Assembly: GCA_947498845.1 (NCBI GenBank)
Contig: CANMLX010000001.1
Span: forward strand, 1 to 64,000
Length of the DNA stretch: 64,000 nt
Direction of reading: 5' to 3'
Origin: an uncultured Flavobacteriaceae bacterium
GTDB lineage: Bacteria; Bacteroidota; Bacteroidia; Flavobacteriales; Flavobacteriaceae
A program made the position numbers and the translations under genes. A model generated the notes under the pieces. That model had not been told where the DNA came from, made no database searches, and saw only the letters and a list, made by a program, of their open reading frames with translations. Shown here in pieces: positions 45,086 to 55,113 of this stretch (within the stretch, counting starts at the first letter, position 1; each line of letters opens with the position of its first letter).

Positions 45086-48000
45086 ATGGAAAACCAAAAC
45101 AATACACAACTAGACGGTGGTACTTATGAGATTATTCAAGGGCGCTTACAAAAACAAAAAAGTGAGCTGCTTACAAGACTATCTCAGTTAAATGAAGCAC
45201 GTAAAAACGTTTTTGGTAGTGTAGAGACCAAACTCATTGCTAACAACCGTATTAATACAGAAAACAATTGTATAGCCAGAGATATTGTTACTATAGGCGG
45301 TATTTGTTTGTTTGGTTATAATGTCCATTTTGGTTTAAGAACAGCTATAAAATTAGATGATGTTTTTAGTATTTATATTTATGAGGATGACCATTTTACC
45401 ATTCAGCCATTAGACCTATTAAACGATAACATATTTATAAACGATTTTACAAATCTTTATAAGTATTATAGAAATACTATTTTTTCAAAATTTGCCATAG
45501 TAGGGAATTATCTACATATGGTATTTCAGTTAAGCGATAGTATTACAGATATAAAAACATTTAAATGGCTCATTAACAATGGTAAACTTGAATATGTAGA
45601 TAACAGAAGTGAGCATGAATTTAAATTTCCAAATCAGCATGAATTTAATTGGGTAGAACCCAACAGAGACCATCACGTTTATGGTGAGCATCCACATATC
45701 TCTATTTTAGACAAGGTATTTGTAGAAACTATTGGCGGCGATTTAACCATTAAAATAGAAGACAATACCAATGATGGTAAAGGCATTTATAGCGAACCTG
45801 TAGAACTCATAGATCAAACCCTGGACGATGGTCAATATAAGTATGCAGATTTAGGCAATTTAATTGCGTTAGAAATAAAACCCTTTCAAGAACCACCAAG
45901 ATATTTTGTATACAACCACAAAATACAGGAAGTGAAAAAAATTGGGAGTATTGCAGATGCCTGTGTGCTATTACCAGACGATCAAGGGATTATTTTTGCA
46001 GACGGTTACTATTTACAATCTGGTGATTTTAAATTGTTCGATAATGGCATTTCTAACGTAAAATTTAAAAAGAAAGTAAGCTCACCAAACGGTGAAGATT
46101 TTCTATATGTGTTTTACGAAAGTAAAAAAGGCCTGTATGTGCTCATGTCATACAATATTATAGAGCAGCAAGTAAAAACGCCTATTGTTTGTAATGGCTA
46201 TACCATTTTAAACGATGGAGAGTTATGTTACTTTAAAACCGAAGATGAGCAAACCAAACATCATGTTATTCAAATATGGCAAACCCCATTTATTAAAGGT
46301 GATGTTATCCCTTCGGAACACACAGATACCTTACTTTATAAAATAGGAAATAAAGACATTGTAAAAGCTATGGCAGAATGCCAAGCTCTAATTACGCTTT
46401 TAAATAAAGAAGATAGTTACGACGGTTTATACGATGATATTGCAAAGTCTTCCAGCGATATTTTAAACAGTTATTATTGGATAACAGAGCCGGAAACATT
46501 CCTTTTAAACGCGCCCTTAACCGAATTAAATGCGGCAGCTAATGCAGCCATAGATGAGTTTGAAAAAGTGGTGCAGCTTCGCAAAAATGCAGCCAATATT
46601 ACTAAGGACACTCAGGTAAAAGCAGATGCTATTTTTGGCAAAATTAAAAGCAGTTCCTTTAAATCTATTGAAGATTTTGTAGCCGTACTATCTCAACTTA
46701 GAACGCTTAGAGGTGAGGTTATTGGCTTAAATGATATTCGCTATGTAGATACTGCATTTATAAGCACACTTGAAGAAGAAATTGTCGTTCAAAACGACAA
46801 AATATCTGAGCGATGCGTTCAGTTTTTGTTGGACGACAAAGCACTTGTACCCTACCATAATCGAGTAGCAGAGAAGAAAACCGACTTAGAAGGCATAAAA
46901 AAAGTAATTGAAGCTAAAAAATTAGAAGAGCAAGTTAATCAAATTGCGACCGATTTAGAAATGCTTATCGATATAGTTTCTAATCTAGACATAGAAGACG
47001 CTTCGCATTCTACGCAAATTATAGATAACATCTCCTTGATTTTTGCCACTATTAATCAGCTTAAAGCAGGTTTAAAAAATAAATTAAAATCATTAGGAGA
47101 AAAGGAAGCATCGGCAGAGTTTGCAGCACAATTAAAGTTAGTAGACCAAAGTATTATTAACTATTTAGATATAGCCACCACACCAGAGAAAACAGACGAG
47201 CTCTTAAATAAAGTATCGGTACAGTTAGAAGATATAGAAGGTAGGTTTGCAGATTTCGAGGATTTTATAGCGCAAATCATCGAAAAACGAGAAGAAGTTT
47301 ATAATGCGTTCGAAGCTAGAAAAAACAGTCTTGTTGAAGCTAGAAATAAAAAAGCTATTACGCTGGAAGCAGCTGCCAATCGTATTTTAAAAGGTATTTC
47401 AAAAAAAGCATTAAGCTTTAAAACTACGGTTGAAATAAACGGTTATTTTGCTTCAGATTTAATGATTAATAAGCTTCGTGATATTATCACCAATCTTAAA
47501 GATTTAGACGATGCGGGAAAGGCCGAAGCTATAGAAACAGGATTAAAAGTAGCCAAAGAAGATGCCGTTAGAAAACTTAAAGACACGCAAGATTTATATG
47601 AAGATGGCGAAAACATTATTAAACTAGGTAAGCACAAATTTGGCGTTAACAAACAACCTCTCGACCTTACCATTGTTTATAAAGACGATACGTTAAAATA
47701 CCATTTAACAGGTACTGATTTTTATCAGGCTATTGAAAATGATACTCTAATTAAATCCCAGAAATATTGGAGTCAGGAATTGGTATCCGAAAACGAATTG
47801 ATTTATCGGGCTTCCTATTTAGCGTATAAACTATTTACAAATACATCTCAAGATCTGGAAAAGTTAAGTGATGAAGCATTGCTTCAGCTCATAAAAACCG
47901 AAAGCAGTAAAAACTATTCCGAAGGCTATATAAAAGGGGTTCATGACGAAGATGCAGCAAAAATTTTAAAAACCTTAGTGAGTAAGCATCACGATTTAGG

Positions 48001-49969
48001 TTTGTTGAAATACCAGCCCGTAGCAAGAGCCTTAGGGCAATTTTTTTGGAACGCGTTAGACAATGATTCCAGAGCCCTTTGGAATCAAAAAATTAAAGCA
48101 TCAGGAGAAGTGATCTCAGCTTTCCCAGAAAGTAAAGAGCACCATGTTGTGATAAACGCACTAAGTGATCAATTAAAAACATCAGGACTTTATAGTCTAG
48201 TTTCTCAGCATTATTCAGCTAAAAAAAATACACTTCAACACGAAACAGCCTCGTATTTATTTGACGAACTACAAAGTAATAATACATTTTGCACAAGTAA
48301 AACAGCTCAAGATTTATACGATAATTTTATAAAAACAGTTGAAAGTAAAAATGCATTAAACACGTTTAAGAGTTCTCTTAAATCTGCTTTAGGCGATAAA
48401 AGTATTACCACAGATGCGCTACAATTAGCGGTACAGTGGGTAAGTTCTTTTATAAAATCTCAAGCTCAAGAATATACAAATTATGCTTATGAGATTGTTG
48501 CTCTTATACTGTTTAAAAGTGAAGCAAACTCAGATACTATTCAGGTAAGTCCAGATGCAATAATTAAAGATTTAAAAGGAAGTCACAGCACAATTAATGA
48601 AGGTGATTTTAAATTTAGCTATCATAATTTTATAAGTCAGTTACAAGACTTTACCACTATAGAAGTTCCCGCATTTAATGCCTATCGAGAAGCAAAACAT
48701 TTGGTTACCGAAGCCCTAAAAGAACAACTAAAACTTGAAGAGTTTAAACCAAGGGTACTATCGTCTTTTGTTAGAAATAAACTAATAGACCAGGTGTATT
48801 TGCCTTTATTTGGAGACAATCTCTCTAAACAATTAGGAAGTGTAGGGGATAACAAGCGTACCGATCGTATGGGGATGCTGTTACTTATATCGCCTCCAGG
48901 TTATGGTAAAACAACATTAATGGAGTACATGGCAAACCGACTAGGGCTTATTTTTATGAAAATTAATGGGCCGGCCATAGGCCATGAAGTGACTTCTGTA
49001 GATCCATTAACAGCAAACAATTCGGCAGCACGAGAAGAACTCAATAAGCTTAATCTAGCTTTCGAAATGGGTAATAATGTGATGTTATACCTAGACGATA
49101 TACAGCATTGCAATCCCGAATTTTTACAAAAATTTATATCACTGGCCGATGGTACTCGTAAAATAGAAGGTGTTTATAACGGGAAACCAAAAACCTACGA
49201 TTTACGTAGTAAAAAATTCTGTGTCATTATGGCGGGTAACCCTTATACAGAAAGTGGGGAGAAGTTTCAAATCCCAGATATGTTAGCTAACCGTGCCGAT
49301 ATTTATAATTTAGGCGATATTATTGGAGACACTGCAGACTTATTTAAGCTAAGTTTAATTGAAAATGCCTTAACATCTAATCCTGTTTTACACCAATTAA
49401 GTAGTAAGTATTTTGAAGATATTTATCAATTAATAGATGTGGTAGAATCTGGGAACCGTGATAGTTTAGCACTTAAGGGCAACCATACAAAACAGGAAAT
49501 TCAAGATTATTTAGCCGTGTTAGATAAGGTAGTAACCATTCGTAACACCGTGTTAAAGGTAAATGAAACCTATATTAAATCGGCTGCTATGGACGACAAT
49601 TACCGCATAGAACCTTCGTTTAAACTACAAGGCTCTTATCGTGATATGAATAAACTGGTAGCGAAAGTGGTTCCTATAATGAATAACAAAGAATTGCAAA
49701 CACTACTGTTATCTCATTACGAAAACGAGTCGCAAACGCTAACCAGTGCTGCCGAAGCCAATTTATTAAAATATAAAGAACTTACAGATACTATTGATGA
49801 TATCGAAACTAAACGTTGGCAAACCATTAAAGATACTTTTGTAAAAAATAACAAACTCAAAGGTTTTGGAGATCAAAACGAAATGGCACAAGTATTGGCG
49901 CAAATGATGCAATTTAGTGAACATTTAGAAGGGATTCAAAATGTTTTGAAGCGAGGGTTGAAGGGTTAG
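45086..49969 (+). CDS. Giant DUF3686-type ATPase (DNA-repair ATPase family)
   Basis: A 1627-residue protein. The N-terminal half has a beta-rich region (~60-430) and long coiled coils (~500-830), matching the DUF3686 family often annotated as DNA-repair ATPase. The C-terminal AAA+ module has Walker A near residues 1270-1277 (SPPGYGKTTL), Walker B near 1331 (NVMLYLDDIQ) and a sensor-like VIMAGNPYTESG, resembling MoxR-type ATPases. It has no signal peptide or membrane helix. It follows flotillin and YqiJ genes, an association that suggests a membrane-tethered ATPase complex. The DNA-repair label is inherited; I see no nuclease or helicase motif. Confidence 0.85.
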   Translation: MENQNNTQLDGGTYEIIQGRLQKQKSELLTRLSQLNEARKNVFGSVETKLIANNRINTENNCIARDIVTIGGICLFGYNVHFGLRTAIKLDDVFSIYIYEDDHFTIQPLDLLNDNIFINDFTNLYKYYRNTIFSKFAIVGNYLHMVFQLSDSITDIKTFKWLINNGKLEYVDNRSEHEFKFPNQHEFNWVEPNRDHHVYGEHPHISILDKVFVETIGGDLTIKIEDNTNDGKGIYSEPVELIDQTLDDGQYKYADLGNLIALEIKPFQEPPRYFVYNHKIQEVKKIGSIADACVLLPDDQGIIFADGYYLQSGDFKLFDNGISNVKFKKKVSSPNGEDFLYVFYESKKGLYVLMSYNIIEQQVKTPIVCNGYTILNDGELCYFKTEDEQTKHHVIQIWQTPFIKGDVIPSEHTDTLLYKIGNKDIVKAMAECQALITLLNKEDSYDGLYDDIAKSSSDILNSYYWITEPETFLLNAPLTELNAAANAAIDEFEKVVQLRKNAANITKDTQVKADAIFGKIKSSSFKSIEDFVAVLSQLRTLRGEVIGLNDIRYVDTAFISTLEEEIVVQNDKISERCVQFLLDDKALVPYHNRVAEKKTDLEGIKKVIEAKKLEEQVNQIATDLEMLIDIVSNLDIEDASHSTQIIDNISLIFATINQLKAGLKNKLKSLGEKEASAEFAAQLKLVDQSIINYLDIATTPEKTDELLNKVSVQLEDIEGRFADFEDFIAQIIEKREEVYNAFEARKNSLVEARNKKAITLEAAANRILKGISKKALSFKTTVEINGYFASDLMINKLRDIITNLKDLDDAGKAEAIETGLKVAKEDAVRKLKDTQDLYEDGENIIKLGKHKFGVNKQPLDLTIVYKDDTLKYHLTGTDFYQAIENDTLIKSQKYWSQELVSENELIYRASYLAYKLFTNTSQDLEKLSDEALLQLIKTESSKNYSEGYIKGVHDEDAAKILKTLVSKHHDLGLLKYQPVARALGQFFWNALDNDSRALWNQKIKASGEVISAFPESKEHHVVINALSDQLKTSGLYSLVSQHYSAKKNTLQHETASYLFDELQSNNTFCTSKTAQDLYDNFIKTVESKNALNTFKSSLKSALGDKSITTDALQLAVQWVSSFIKSQAQEYTNYAYEIVALILFKSEANSDTIQVSPDAIIKDLKGSHSTINEGDFKFSYHNFISQLQDFTTIEVPAFNAYREAKHLVTEALKEQLKLEEFKPRVLSSFVRNKLIDQVYLPLFGDNLSKQLGSVGDNKRTDRMGMLLLISPPGYGKTTLMEYMANRLGLIFMKINGPAIGHEVTSVDPLTANNSAAREELNKLNLAFEMGNNVMLYLDDIQHCNPEFLQKFISLADGTRKIEGVYNGKPKTYDLRSKKFCVIMAGNPYTESGEKFQIPDMLANRADIYNLGDIIGDTADLFKLSLIENALTSNPVLHQLSSKYFEDIYQLIDVVESGNRDSLALKGNHTKQEIQDYLAVLDKVVTIRNTVLKVNETYIKSAAMDDNYRIEPSFKLQGSYRDMNKLVAKVVPIMNNKELQTLLLSHYENESQTLTSAAEANLLKYKELTDTIDDIETKRWQTIKDTFVKNNKLKGFGDQNEMAQVLAQMMQFSEHLEGIQNVLKRGLKG

Positions 49970-50111
49970 TAATTTTTTATTAAGAGTGTAAAGTTTTAAA
50001 AAAATAGGGTTTTTTAAAAAGTAATTTCAGGTGTTTTTTGGTTTTAAAATAGAAGTAAAAAGTATTAATGTCGTTTTAAATATTAACTTTAACATGTAAA
50101 TATGTAATCTG

Positions 50112-50900
50112 TTGCCATACTTATCATCAATACAACTTAATACCGTAAGGACACATCCTTATCCTTTTGATATTCCTGCAGTAAAGCATGCCAAGGACAT
50201 TGATTTATCTAATTCTGTTACATTTTTAATTGGAGAGAATGGCTCTGGAAAATCTACTTTGCTTGAAACTATCGCATACAGGTTACAACTGCCGCATATG
50301 GATGGAAACACCTATGAAAAAAAGTGTTTTGATGCTGCAAGACGATTAACGCCATTTTTAGAAGTGAACTGGGGTATACAACGCGCCAATGGTTTTTTCT
50401 TTAGAGCTGAAGATTTTGGGGATTACCTTAATAGTGTACATAGACAAGATGTGAATTTGCACAATCAAATGTTAGAACTTCGGGATGATGTTCCGCAAAA
50501 CATTATTCAAGAAATGAAGGATAATGCTAATTTTCAATTACGTCGTGTTAGGAAGGATTACGGGCAGGAATTGGATGCCTTTTCTCATGGGGAAGCATAC
50601 ATGCACATTATGCAAGAAATGGTAACTACTCCAGGTGTTTATTTACTTGATGAGCCAGAAGCTTCTTTGTCCCCAGCAAAACAACTGGCTTTTATCTATT
50701 TTTTGCAAAACCATTTAGAGCAGCATATGTCACAGTTTATAATTGCAACACATTCGCCGATGTTAATGGCTTATCCAGATGCCTGCATTTATGAAATTAC
50801 AGAAACCGAAATGAATAAAACAGCACTAGAGGATACCGATCATTACACTTTAACCAAAACATTTCTTAATAATCCACGGTCTTTTTTAAGACATTTTTAA
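50112..50900 (+). CDS. COG3910-like ABC-type ATPase
   Basis: A 262-residue ATPase starting at TTG (50112); the only nearby ATG is followed directly by a stop. Walker A is GENGSGKST (41-49), the signature-like SHGE is at 158-161, Walker B is VYLLDEPEASLSP (Asp180, Glu181), and His214 lies in the H-loop IATHSP. There are no membrane helices. The long coiled-coil arm of SMC proteins is absent, so it belongs with short predicted ATPases of unknown function. It lies 142 bases after the giant ATPase on the same strand. Confidence 0.85.
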   Translation: MPYLSSIQLNTVRTHPYPFDIPAVKHAKDIDLSNSVTFLIGENGSGKSTLLETIAYRLQLPHMDGNTYEKKCFDAARRLTPFLEVNWGIQRANGFFFRAEDFGDYLNSVHRQDVNLHNQMLELRDDVPQNIIQEMKDNANFQLRRVRKDYGQELDAFSHGEAYMHIMQEMVTTPGVYLLDEPEASLSPAKQLAFIYFLQNHLEQHMSQFIIATHSPMLMAYPDACIYEITETEMNKTALEDTDHYTLTKTFLNNPRSFLRHF

Positions 50901-50930
50901 TACCTCAATAACAACCATATGCACAACGGG

Positions 50931-53141
50931 TTACTTTAATATAAAACTACCTTTTACACATGTAGGTGCTCCTAAACTATAAGAGCGTTTAGAAGGTAAA
51001 CTACTTCCTATAAATACATCATAGTTCCCTTTTACATAGGTGAGTGTTCCATCTTCTTTATAGTTTTTTATTTGTTTTACAGGAATGTCAAATACTACTT
51101 TTGTGCTGCTATTCGCTTTAATTTTTACCTGTTTAAAGCTTTTTAGATCGTATTGAGGGACATCGAAATTGGCATCTTTTGTAGAAACATATAGTTGTAC
51201 AGTCTCTTCAATATCTAAATTGCTATCATTCTTAATAGTAGCAGTAACTTGAATGGTTTCATGTAGTTTGTATTTTGACCGATTAAGCTTAAGGTTACTA
51301 TAGGTTAAATTACTATAGCTTAGCCCAAACCCGAAAGGGTACTGAGGCTCTTGCTTCATATATTTATATGTTCTTTCTTTCATAGTATAGTCGTCGTAAG
51401 CAGGTAGCTGTGCTATAGTTTTTGGAAAGGTTACAGGTAATTTACCAGAAGGTGATACTTTTCCAAAAATAACATCGGCAATAGCATTACCGCCTTGCTC
51501 TCCAGGATACCACGCCATTAAAACAGCATCGGCTAGCTCGTGAACTTCCTCTAAAGCAATGGGGCTACCTCCCATGACTATAACAATAAAAGGTTTATCT
51601 CCTCTACCTTTTTTTATTTTTTTTAAATACTCTAGCTGTTCCCCTGGTAATTTCATATTAGGGCGATCGCTTTTATGTTCTGAAGCTATGGCTTCGCCTT
51701 CTTCGCCTTCTAATAAGGTATTAATACCCACTACAGCAATAGTGACTTCTGCTCCCATGGCTTCCCCGATAGCCCAACCTATGGTATTCTTATTAGGTAC
51801 ATCTATTTGAAAACCATGACGGTATTCAAACCGTGTTCCTATACTAATGGCATTTGTTAAGCCTTCAACAACAGTAACTACATTGCCGGATTGCCCATTA
51901 TAATTTCCTAGCATCACATCTACATCTGCAGCTAAGGGGCCAATAGCAAATAGATGTTTTACATTGGGACTTAGCGGTAAAACATTATCATTCTTGAGAA
52001 GTACTACAGACTTTTGAGCCGATTTTCTTGCCAGATCTATTTTCTCAGAGCTATTTACAACATCTTCACCAAGTTGATTAAAAGGATTATTTCCATAGGG
52101 GTCAAAAATGCCTAACTTAAATAGTGTTCTCCAAAGTGCTTTTAGGTTACTATCTATATCTTTTTCTGTAATATAACCGGCTTTAAGCGATTCCTTTAAC
52201 TTTTTGTAGGTGGAGCCACAATTTAAATTCACTCCGTTTTTTAGGGCTAAAGCAATAGATTCTTCGGGTGTTTTTGTTACTTTGTGGTGTTTATGAAAGT
52301 TTTCAATGGCACCGCAGTCACTCATTACATGACCTTTAAAGCCCCATTGTTCTCTAAGAATATCTACCAATAATTCTGTGCTGCCACAACAAGGCTCATC
52401 GTAAGTTCTGCTATAAGCACACATGACTGCTTCAACATTAGCTTCTGTTACTAAAGTTTCGAATGCAGGAAGGTAGGTTTCCATGAAATCTTTTCGAGAA
52501 GGTTTGGCATTAAAATGATGCCTGTCTCCCTCAGGACCATTATGGACAGCATAATGTTTTGCACAAGCTGCTGCCTTTAGATATTTTGGATCATCCCCCT
52601 GTAAGCCTCTTACAAAAGCACTACCCATTTTTCCTGTTAAGAGAGGATCTTCTCCCCATGTTTCCATACCTCTTCCCCATCTGGGATCTCTAAAAATATT
52701 TACGTTAGGCGACCAATAAGTTAAACCAGCATATTGAGTGTAATTTTCATTTTTTTGAGCAATGTTAAATTTGGCACGTCCTTCATCTGAAATTGCCGTG
52801 GCCACCTGTTCTATTAATTGAGGATCGAAAGTAGCCGCCATTGCAATAGGTTGAGGGAAAACTGTAGCGCGCCCCATACGTGCTACACCGTGCAAAGCTT
52901 CATTCCACCAATTGTATGGTTTTATTCCTAAACGTTTTATTCCTGGAGCATTGTGCAATAATTGAGCACACTTTTCTTCTAAAGTTAACTCGTTGATAAC
53001 CATGTCTAATCGCTTTTCAATAGCAATAGTATGATCCCAAAAGGTGCCTTTTTTATCTTGTGGAATAGTATTTTGAGCTTTAAGTGTTATTCCCAATAAC
53101 AATATTGCGATATTAATTGTTGTTAAAAAGTGTTTTATCAT
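50931..53141 (-). CDS. GH3 glycosidase (beta-glucosidase/xylosidase type)
   Basis: A 736-residue secreted GH3 enzyme with signal peptide (1-22), TIM-barrel domain (~40-340), alpha/beta sandwich domain (~370-600) and C-terminal fibronectin-III-like domain (~630-725). The catalytic nucleophile is Asp275 (HVMSDCGAI), and the substrate-binding KH motif is in AACAKHYAVHNGPEG. The blocks WWNEALHGVAR and WSPNVNIFRDPRWGRGMETWGEDP are typical of the xylosidase/glucosidase branch. It probably works in the periplasm on oligosaccharides. No SusC/SusD genes are in the window, so it is not in a visible polysaccharide utilisation locus. Confidence 0.93.
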   Translation of the reverse strand: MIKHFLTTINIAILLLGITLKAQNTIPQDKKGTFWDHTIAIEKRLDMVINELTLEEKCAQLLHNAPGIKRLGIKPYNWWNEALHGVARMGRATVFPQPIAMAATFDPQLIEQVATAISDEGRAKFNIAQKNENYTQYAGLTYWSPNVNIFRDPRWGRGMETWGEDPLLTGKMGSAFVRGLQGDDPKYLKAAACAKHYAVHNGPEGDRHHFNAKPSRKDFMETYLPAFETLVTEANVEAVMCAYSRTYDEPCCGSTELLVDILREQWGFKGHVMSDCGAIENFHKHHKVTKTPEESIALALKNGVNLNCGSTYKKLKESLKAGYITEKDIDSNLKALWRTLFKLGIFDPYGNNPFNQLGEDVVNSSEKIDLARKSAQKSVVLLKNDNVLPLSPNVKHLFAIGPLAADVDVMLGNYNGQSGNVVTVVEGLTNAISIGTRFEYRHGFQIDVPNKNTIGWAIGEAMGAEVTIAVVGINTLLEGEEGEAIASEHKSDRPNMKLPGEQLEYLKKIKKGRGDKPFIVIVMGGSPIALEEVHELADAVLMAWYPGEQGGNAIADVIFGKVSPSGKLPVTFPKTIAQLPAYDDYTMKERTYKYMKQEPQYPFGFGLSYSNLTYSNLKLNRSKYKLHETIQVTATIKNDSNLDIEETVQLYVSTKDANFDVPQYDLKSFKQVKIKANSSTKVVFDIPVKQIKNYKEDGTLTYVKGNYDVFIGSSLPSKRSYSLGAPTCVKGSFILK

Positions 53142-53598
53142 TTGTTAGGATTAAATTTTGCTGATCAATTTTAATAATAAGATTTTTGTTTTGAGATATC
53201 TAAAATCATCGATTTTAATTTTATATAAATACCCGATGTAAAACGCAATAAATATAAAACGAAGATATCTCTTTTTTCTTCATAAAATAGACCAATAAAT
53301 ACCTCAAATGTGCCAAAAAAAGCACTAAATGTATCATAACGCTTTATTTGTGTCACTAGGATGCGATAGAGTAAGTTTATTTCGTTCAATTACTTAAAGG
53401 TTCTCGCTAAATTTAAGTCGGAAATGGTATGAGTAGTTTTCTTAGAGTGTAGTTTATAAAAGAGTGAAAATTTGGAATTATAAGTATAGGTACTTATTTT
53501 TTTTATCCTAGATGCTCAATATATTGGATGTTAATTATAGGTTATTTTTTTCTGAAGAGTAATAAGGCGTATAATTAGTAAACTAAACCGATAAGATT
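53142..53598. other. Non-coding gap before the small-gene array
   Basis: AT-rich sequence between GH3 and the first small lipoprotein. A 72-codon minus frame exists but lacks coding character. The first AAACCGAT junction motif lies at 53584-53591. Confidence 0.5.
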
Positions 53599-53772
53599 AT
53601 GAAAACAAAAACCAATTATTCAGTTGTGTGCTTACTTATAGCAATACTAAGTTTTTTAACTTTTTCTTGTACAGAACAATCTTTAGAAGAAGATTCAAGC
53701 ACAAACGAAACTATTATAAGTTATGAGGGTGGTGGTGATGATGGTCATGGAGGTGGAGGAGCACCTAATTAA
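53599..53772 (+). CDS. 57-residue Gly-rich lipoprotein, copy 1
   Basis: A tiny protein starting MKTKTNYS, with a hydrophobic signal and lipobox-like TFSC (Cys24), the acidic sequence TEQSLEEDSS after the Cys, and a Gly/Asp/His-rich tail ending GGGGAPN. Acidic residues after the Cys can act as a surface-export signal in Flavobacteriia. Two close copies occur at 54926 and 55642. Function is unknown. The start is preceded by CTAAACCGATAAGATT, which is shared with copy 2. Confidence 0.85.
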   Translation: MKTKTNYSVVCLLIAILSFLTFSCTEQSLEEDSSTNETIISYEGGGDDGHGGGGAPN

Positions 53773-53816
53773 TATAACGTTCAATAAACTGATGAGTAAC
53801 TATTAAATTAAAAACA

Positions 53817-54122
53817 ATGAAAAAACTATTTTATATTATTTTGTTTATGACTTTAACCAATGTTATATACAGTCAAACAAGCAATAATTTCTCTAAAATT
53901 TTTTTAAATAAATTATTAAATAAAGAAGTAACAATAATATTGAAAAACAGAAAAGACGCTGTAGCTCTTATATCTAATCGCAGAAGTGTATATAGAAATT
54001 TTATAAAAGAAGTTAAAGACAACTACATTGTTGTTGAAATAAACCCAATTTCTGGTGTTGGTCAATCTCATTTGAGACATATCCTAATTAATCAGATAGT
54101 ACAAATTGATATAATTAAATAA
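53817..54122 (+). CDS. Small exported protein
   Basis: A 101-residue protein with signal peptide (MKKLFYIILFMTLTNVIYSQ) and a basic, Sm-like or SH3-like beta body (LLNKEVTIILKNRKDAVALIS, YIVVEINPISGVGQSHLRHILINQIVQIDII). Family not recognised. It follows lipoprotein copy 1 in the cassette array. Confidence 0.7.
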   Translation: MKKLFYIILFMTLTNVIYSQTSNNFSKIFLNKLLNKEVTIILKNRKDAVALISNRRSVYRNFIKEVKDNYIVVEINPISGVGQSHLRHILINQIVQIDIIK

Positions 54123-54150
54123 GCTATAAAATAAAAGTATAACAAACCGA

Positions 54151-54312
54151 TTGGATTATGTAGGCAGCTATTGATTATTTGGAATACAAGTGAAATGGCT
54201 TAAAAATGAAATAAAAGGACCTAATATTTATCCAGAAGTTAGGGCTGCTGATAAACATGCTTTAAAAGAAATTAACAAAGCCCTTGAAATTCTTAAATCA
54301 CACAATAAGTAG
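54151..54312 (+). pseudogene. Broken small gene with in-frame TGA
   Basis: After an AAACCGAT motif, a frame begins at TTG (54151) and runs on past a single TGA (54172-54174) to a TAG at 54310-54312. The downstream part encodes VKWLKNEIKGPNIYPEV ... ALEILKSHNK, so the coherent sequence continues beyond the stop. A 40-residue product could start at GTG 54190. It is probably a gene inactivated by one nonsense change. Confidence 0.5.
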
Positions 54313-54321
54313 ATCAAACCG

Positions 54322-54531
54322 ATGGGAAAATATAATGCAGTAGTAACATATTCGATTAAGAGAAATGGTAGTAAAAGGGGGTTTTTAAGTATTGTTCATT
54401 ATGATGATGTTAATATATCAAATGAAAGAATAATTGAGCTTGCTAATGAAAAAATTATAGAGGATAGTAAATATTTTCATTTTACTATTGAGGGAGAAGG
54501 TTCTATACATTCAAGAGATAAAATAAATTAA
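54322..54531 (+). CDS. Small cytoplasmic protein of the cassette array
   Basis: A 69-residue protein with no signal peptide. It starts MGKYNAVVTYS inside the junction AAACCGATGGG and has a beta-alpha-beta look (GFLSIVHYDDV, ERIIELANEKIIEDSKYFHFTIEG). Family not recognised. It is the intact type of the cassette that starts with MGK. Confidence 0.65.
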   Translation: MGKYNAVVTYSIKRNGSKRGFLSIVHYDDVNISNERIIELANEKIIEDSKYFHFTIEGEGSIHSRDKIN

Positions 54532-54540
54532 AATAAACCG

Positions 54541-54740
54541 ATGGGAAACGCAACACAAAACCTTTCTCTGGATCTCATACTGAAGAAATAATTTGTCCAA
54601 GATGCGAAGAAGTTCAAATTGCAACTATCGAACATAAATTCCCTTGGGACTCATACATTCATTTTTGTGATTGTGGATATATAGTAATGGAAAGTGAATG
54701 GGAAACCGTAGAAGAATTGAATAAACTAAAGTTAAACTAA
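54541..54740 (+). pseudogene. Frameshifted zinc-ribbon gene
   Basis: The ATG at 54541, in AAACCGATGGG, reads only 16 codons. In another frame a coherent protein continues with CPRC and CDCG zinc-binding pairs, ending TVEELNKLKLN at 54740. Adding one A in the start region gives MGKRNTKPFSGSHTEE and joins both parts, so a single-base deletion in a short A run broke the gene. The intact product would be about 66 residues. Confidence 0.6.
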
Positions 54741-54750
54741 CCGATAAGTT

Positions 54751-54929
54751 ATGACACTTGCAGAATTTGAAAAAAGTTATCTAGGTTAATGAAAAGATAT
54801 TTATCTCCAGATACAGAAATCAGAATTAGGATTTATGGTGGCGGTTCTTCCGAAACCGATGAATTATACCTACATGATAATATCACGTATAATTATACAT
54901 TAAAGCAAACTAAACCGATAAGATTATGA
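54751..54929 (+). pseudogene. Frameshifted small gene ending in lipoprotein copy 2
   Basis: The ATG at 54751 gives MTLAEFEKSYLG then a stop. A one-base shift in the GAAAAAAG run would join it to LSRLMKRYLSPDTEIRIRIYGGGSS ... YNYTL, whose frame ends at a TGA overlapping the ATG of lipoprotein copy 2. A shorter intact 46-residue frame starts at ATG 54789. Either decay or slippage-dependent expression could explain it; decay is simpler. Confidence 0.5.
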
Positions 54930-55099
54930 AAACAAAAACGAATTACTCAGTTACGTATGTGCTTATAGCAGTATTTAGTTTAATAAGCTTTTCCTGTACA
55001 GAACAATCTTTAGAAGAAGATTCAAGAATGAGCGAAACTATTATGAGCTATCAAAGTGGTGGTGATGGCGATCAAGGAGGAGGAGGAGCTCCATATTAA
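54926..55099 (+). CDS. 57-residue Gly-rich lipoprotein, copy 2
   Basis: Same design and length as copy 1: MKTKTNYS start, lipobox-like SFSC (Cys24), TEQSLEEDS, and a Gly-rich tail ending GGGGAPY. Substitutions are spread through the signal peptide and tail, so this is the most diverged copy. Its ATG overlaps the stop of the preceding frame by four bases. Confidence 0.85.
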   Translation: MKTKTNYSVTYVLIAVFSLISFSCTEQSLEEDSRMSETIMSYQSGGDGDQGGGGAPY

Positions 55100-55113
55100 A
55101 TTAAACTAAACCG

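Noticed and set aside
45086..49969. Defence-system ATPase
   Set aside because: No nuclease, helicase or known antiphage partner is encoded beside it; the flotillin context favours a membrane role.
53171..53389. 72-codon minus-strand frame upstream of the GH3 gene
   Set aside because: No recognisable domain, unbalanced composition and position across a probable promoter region; treated as chance.
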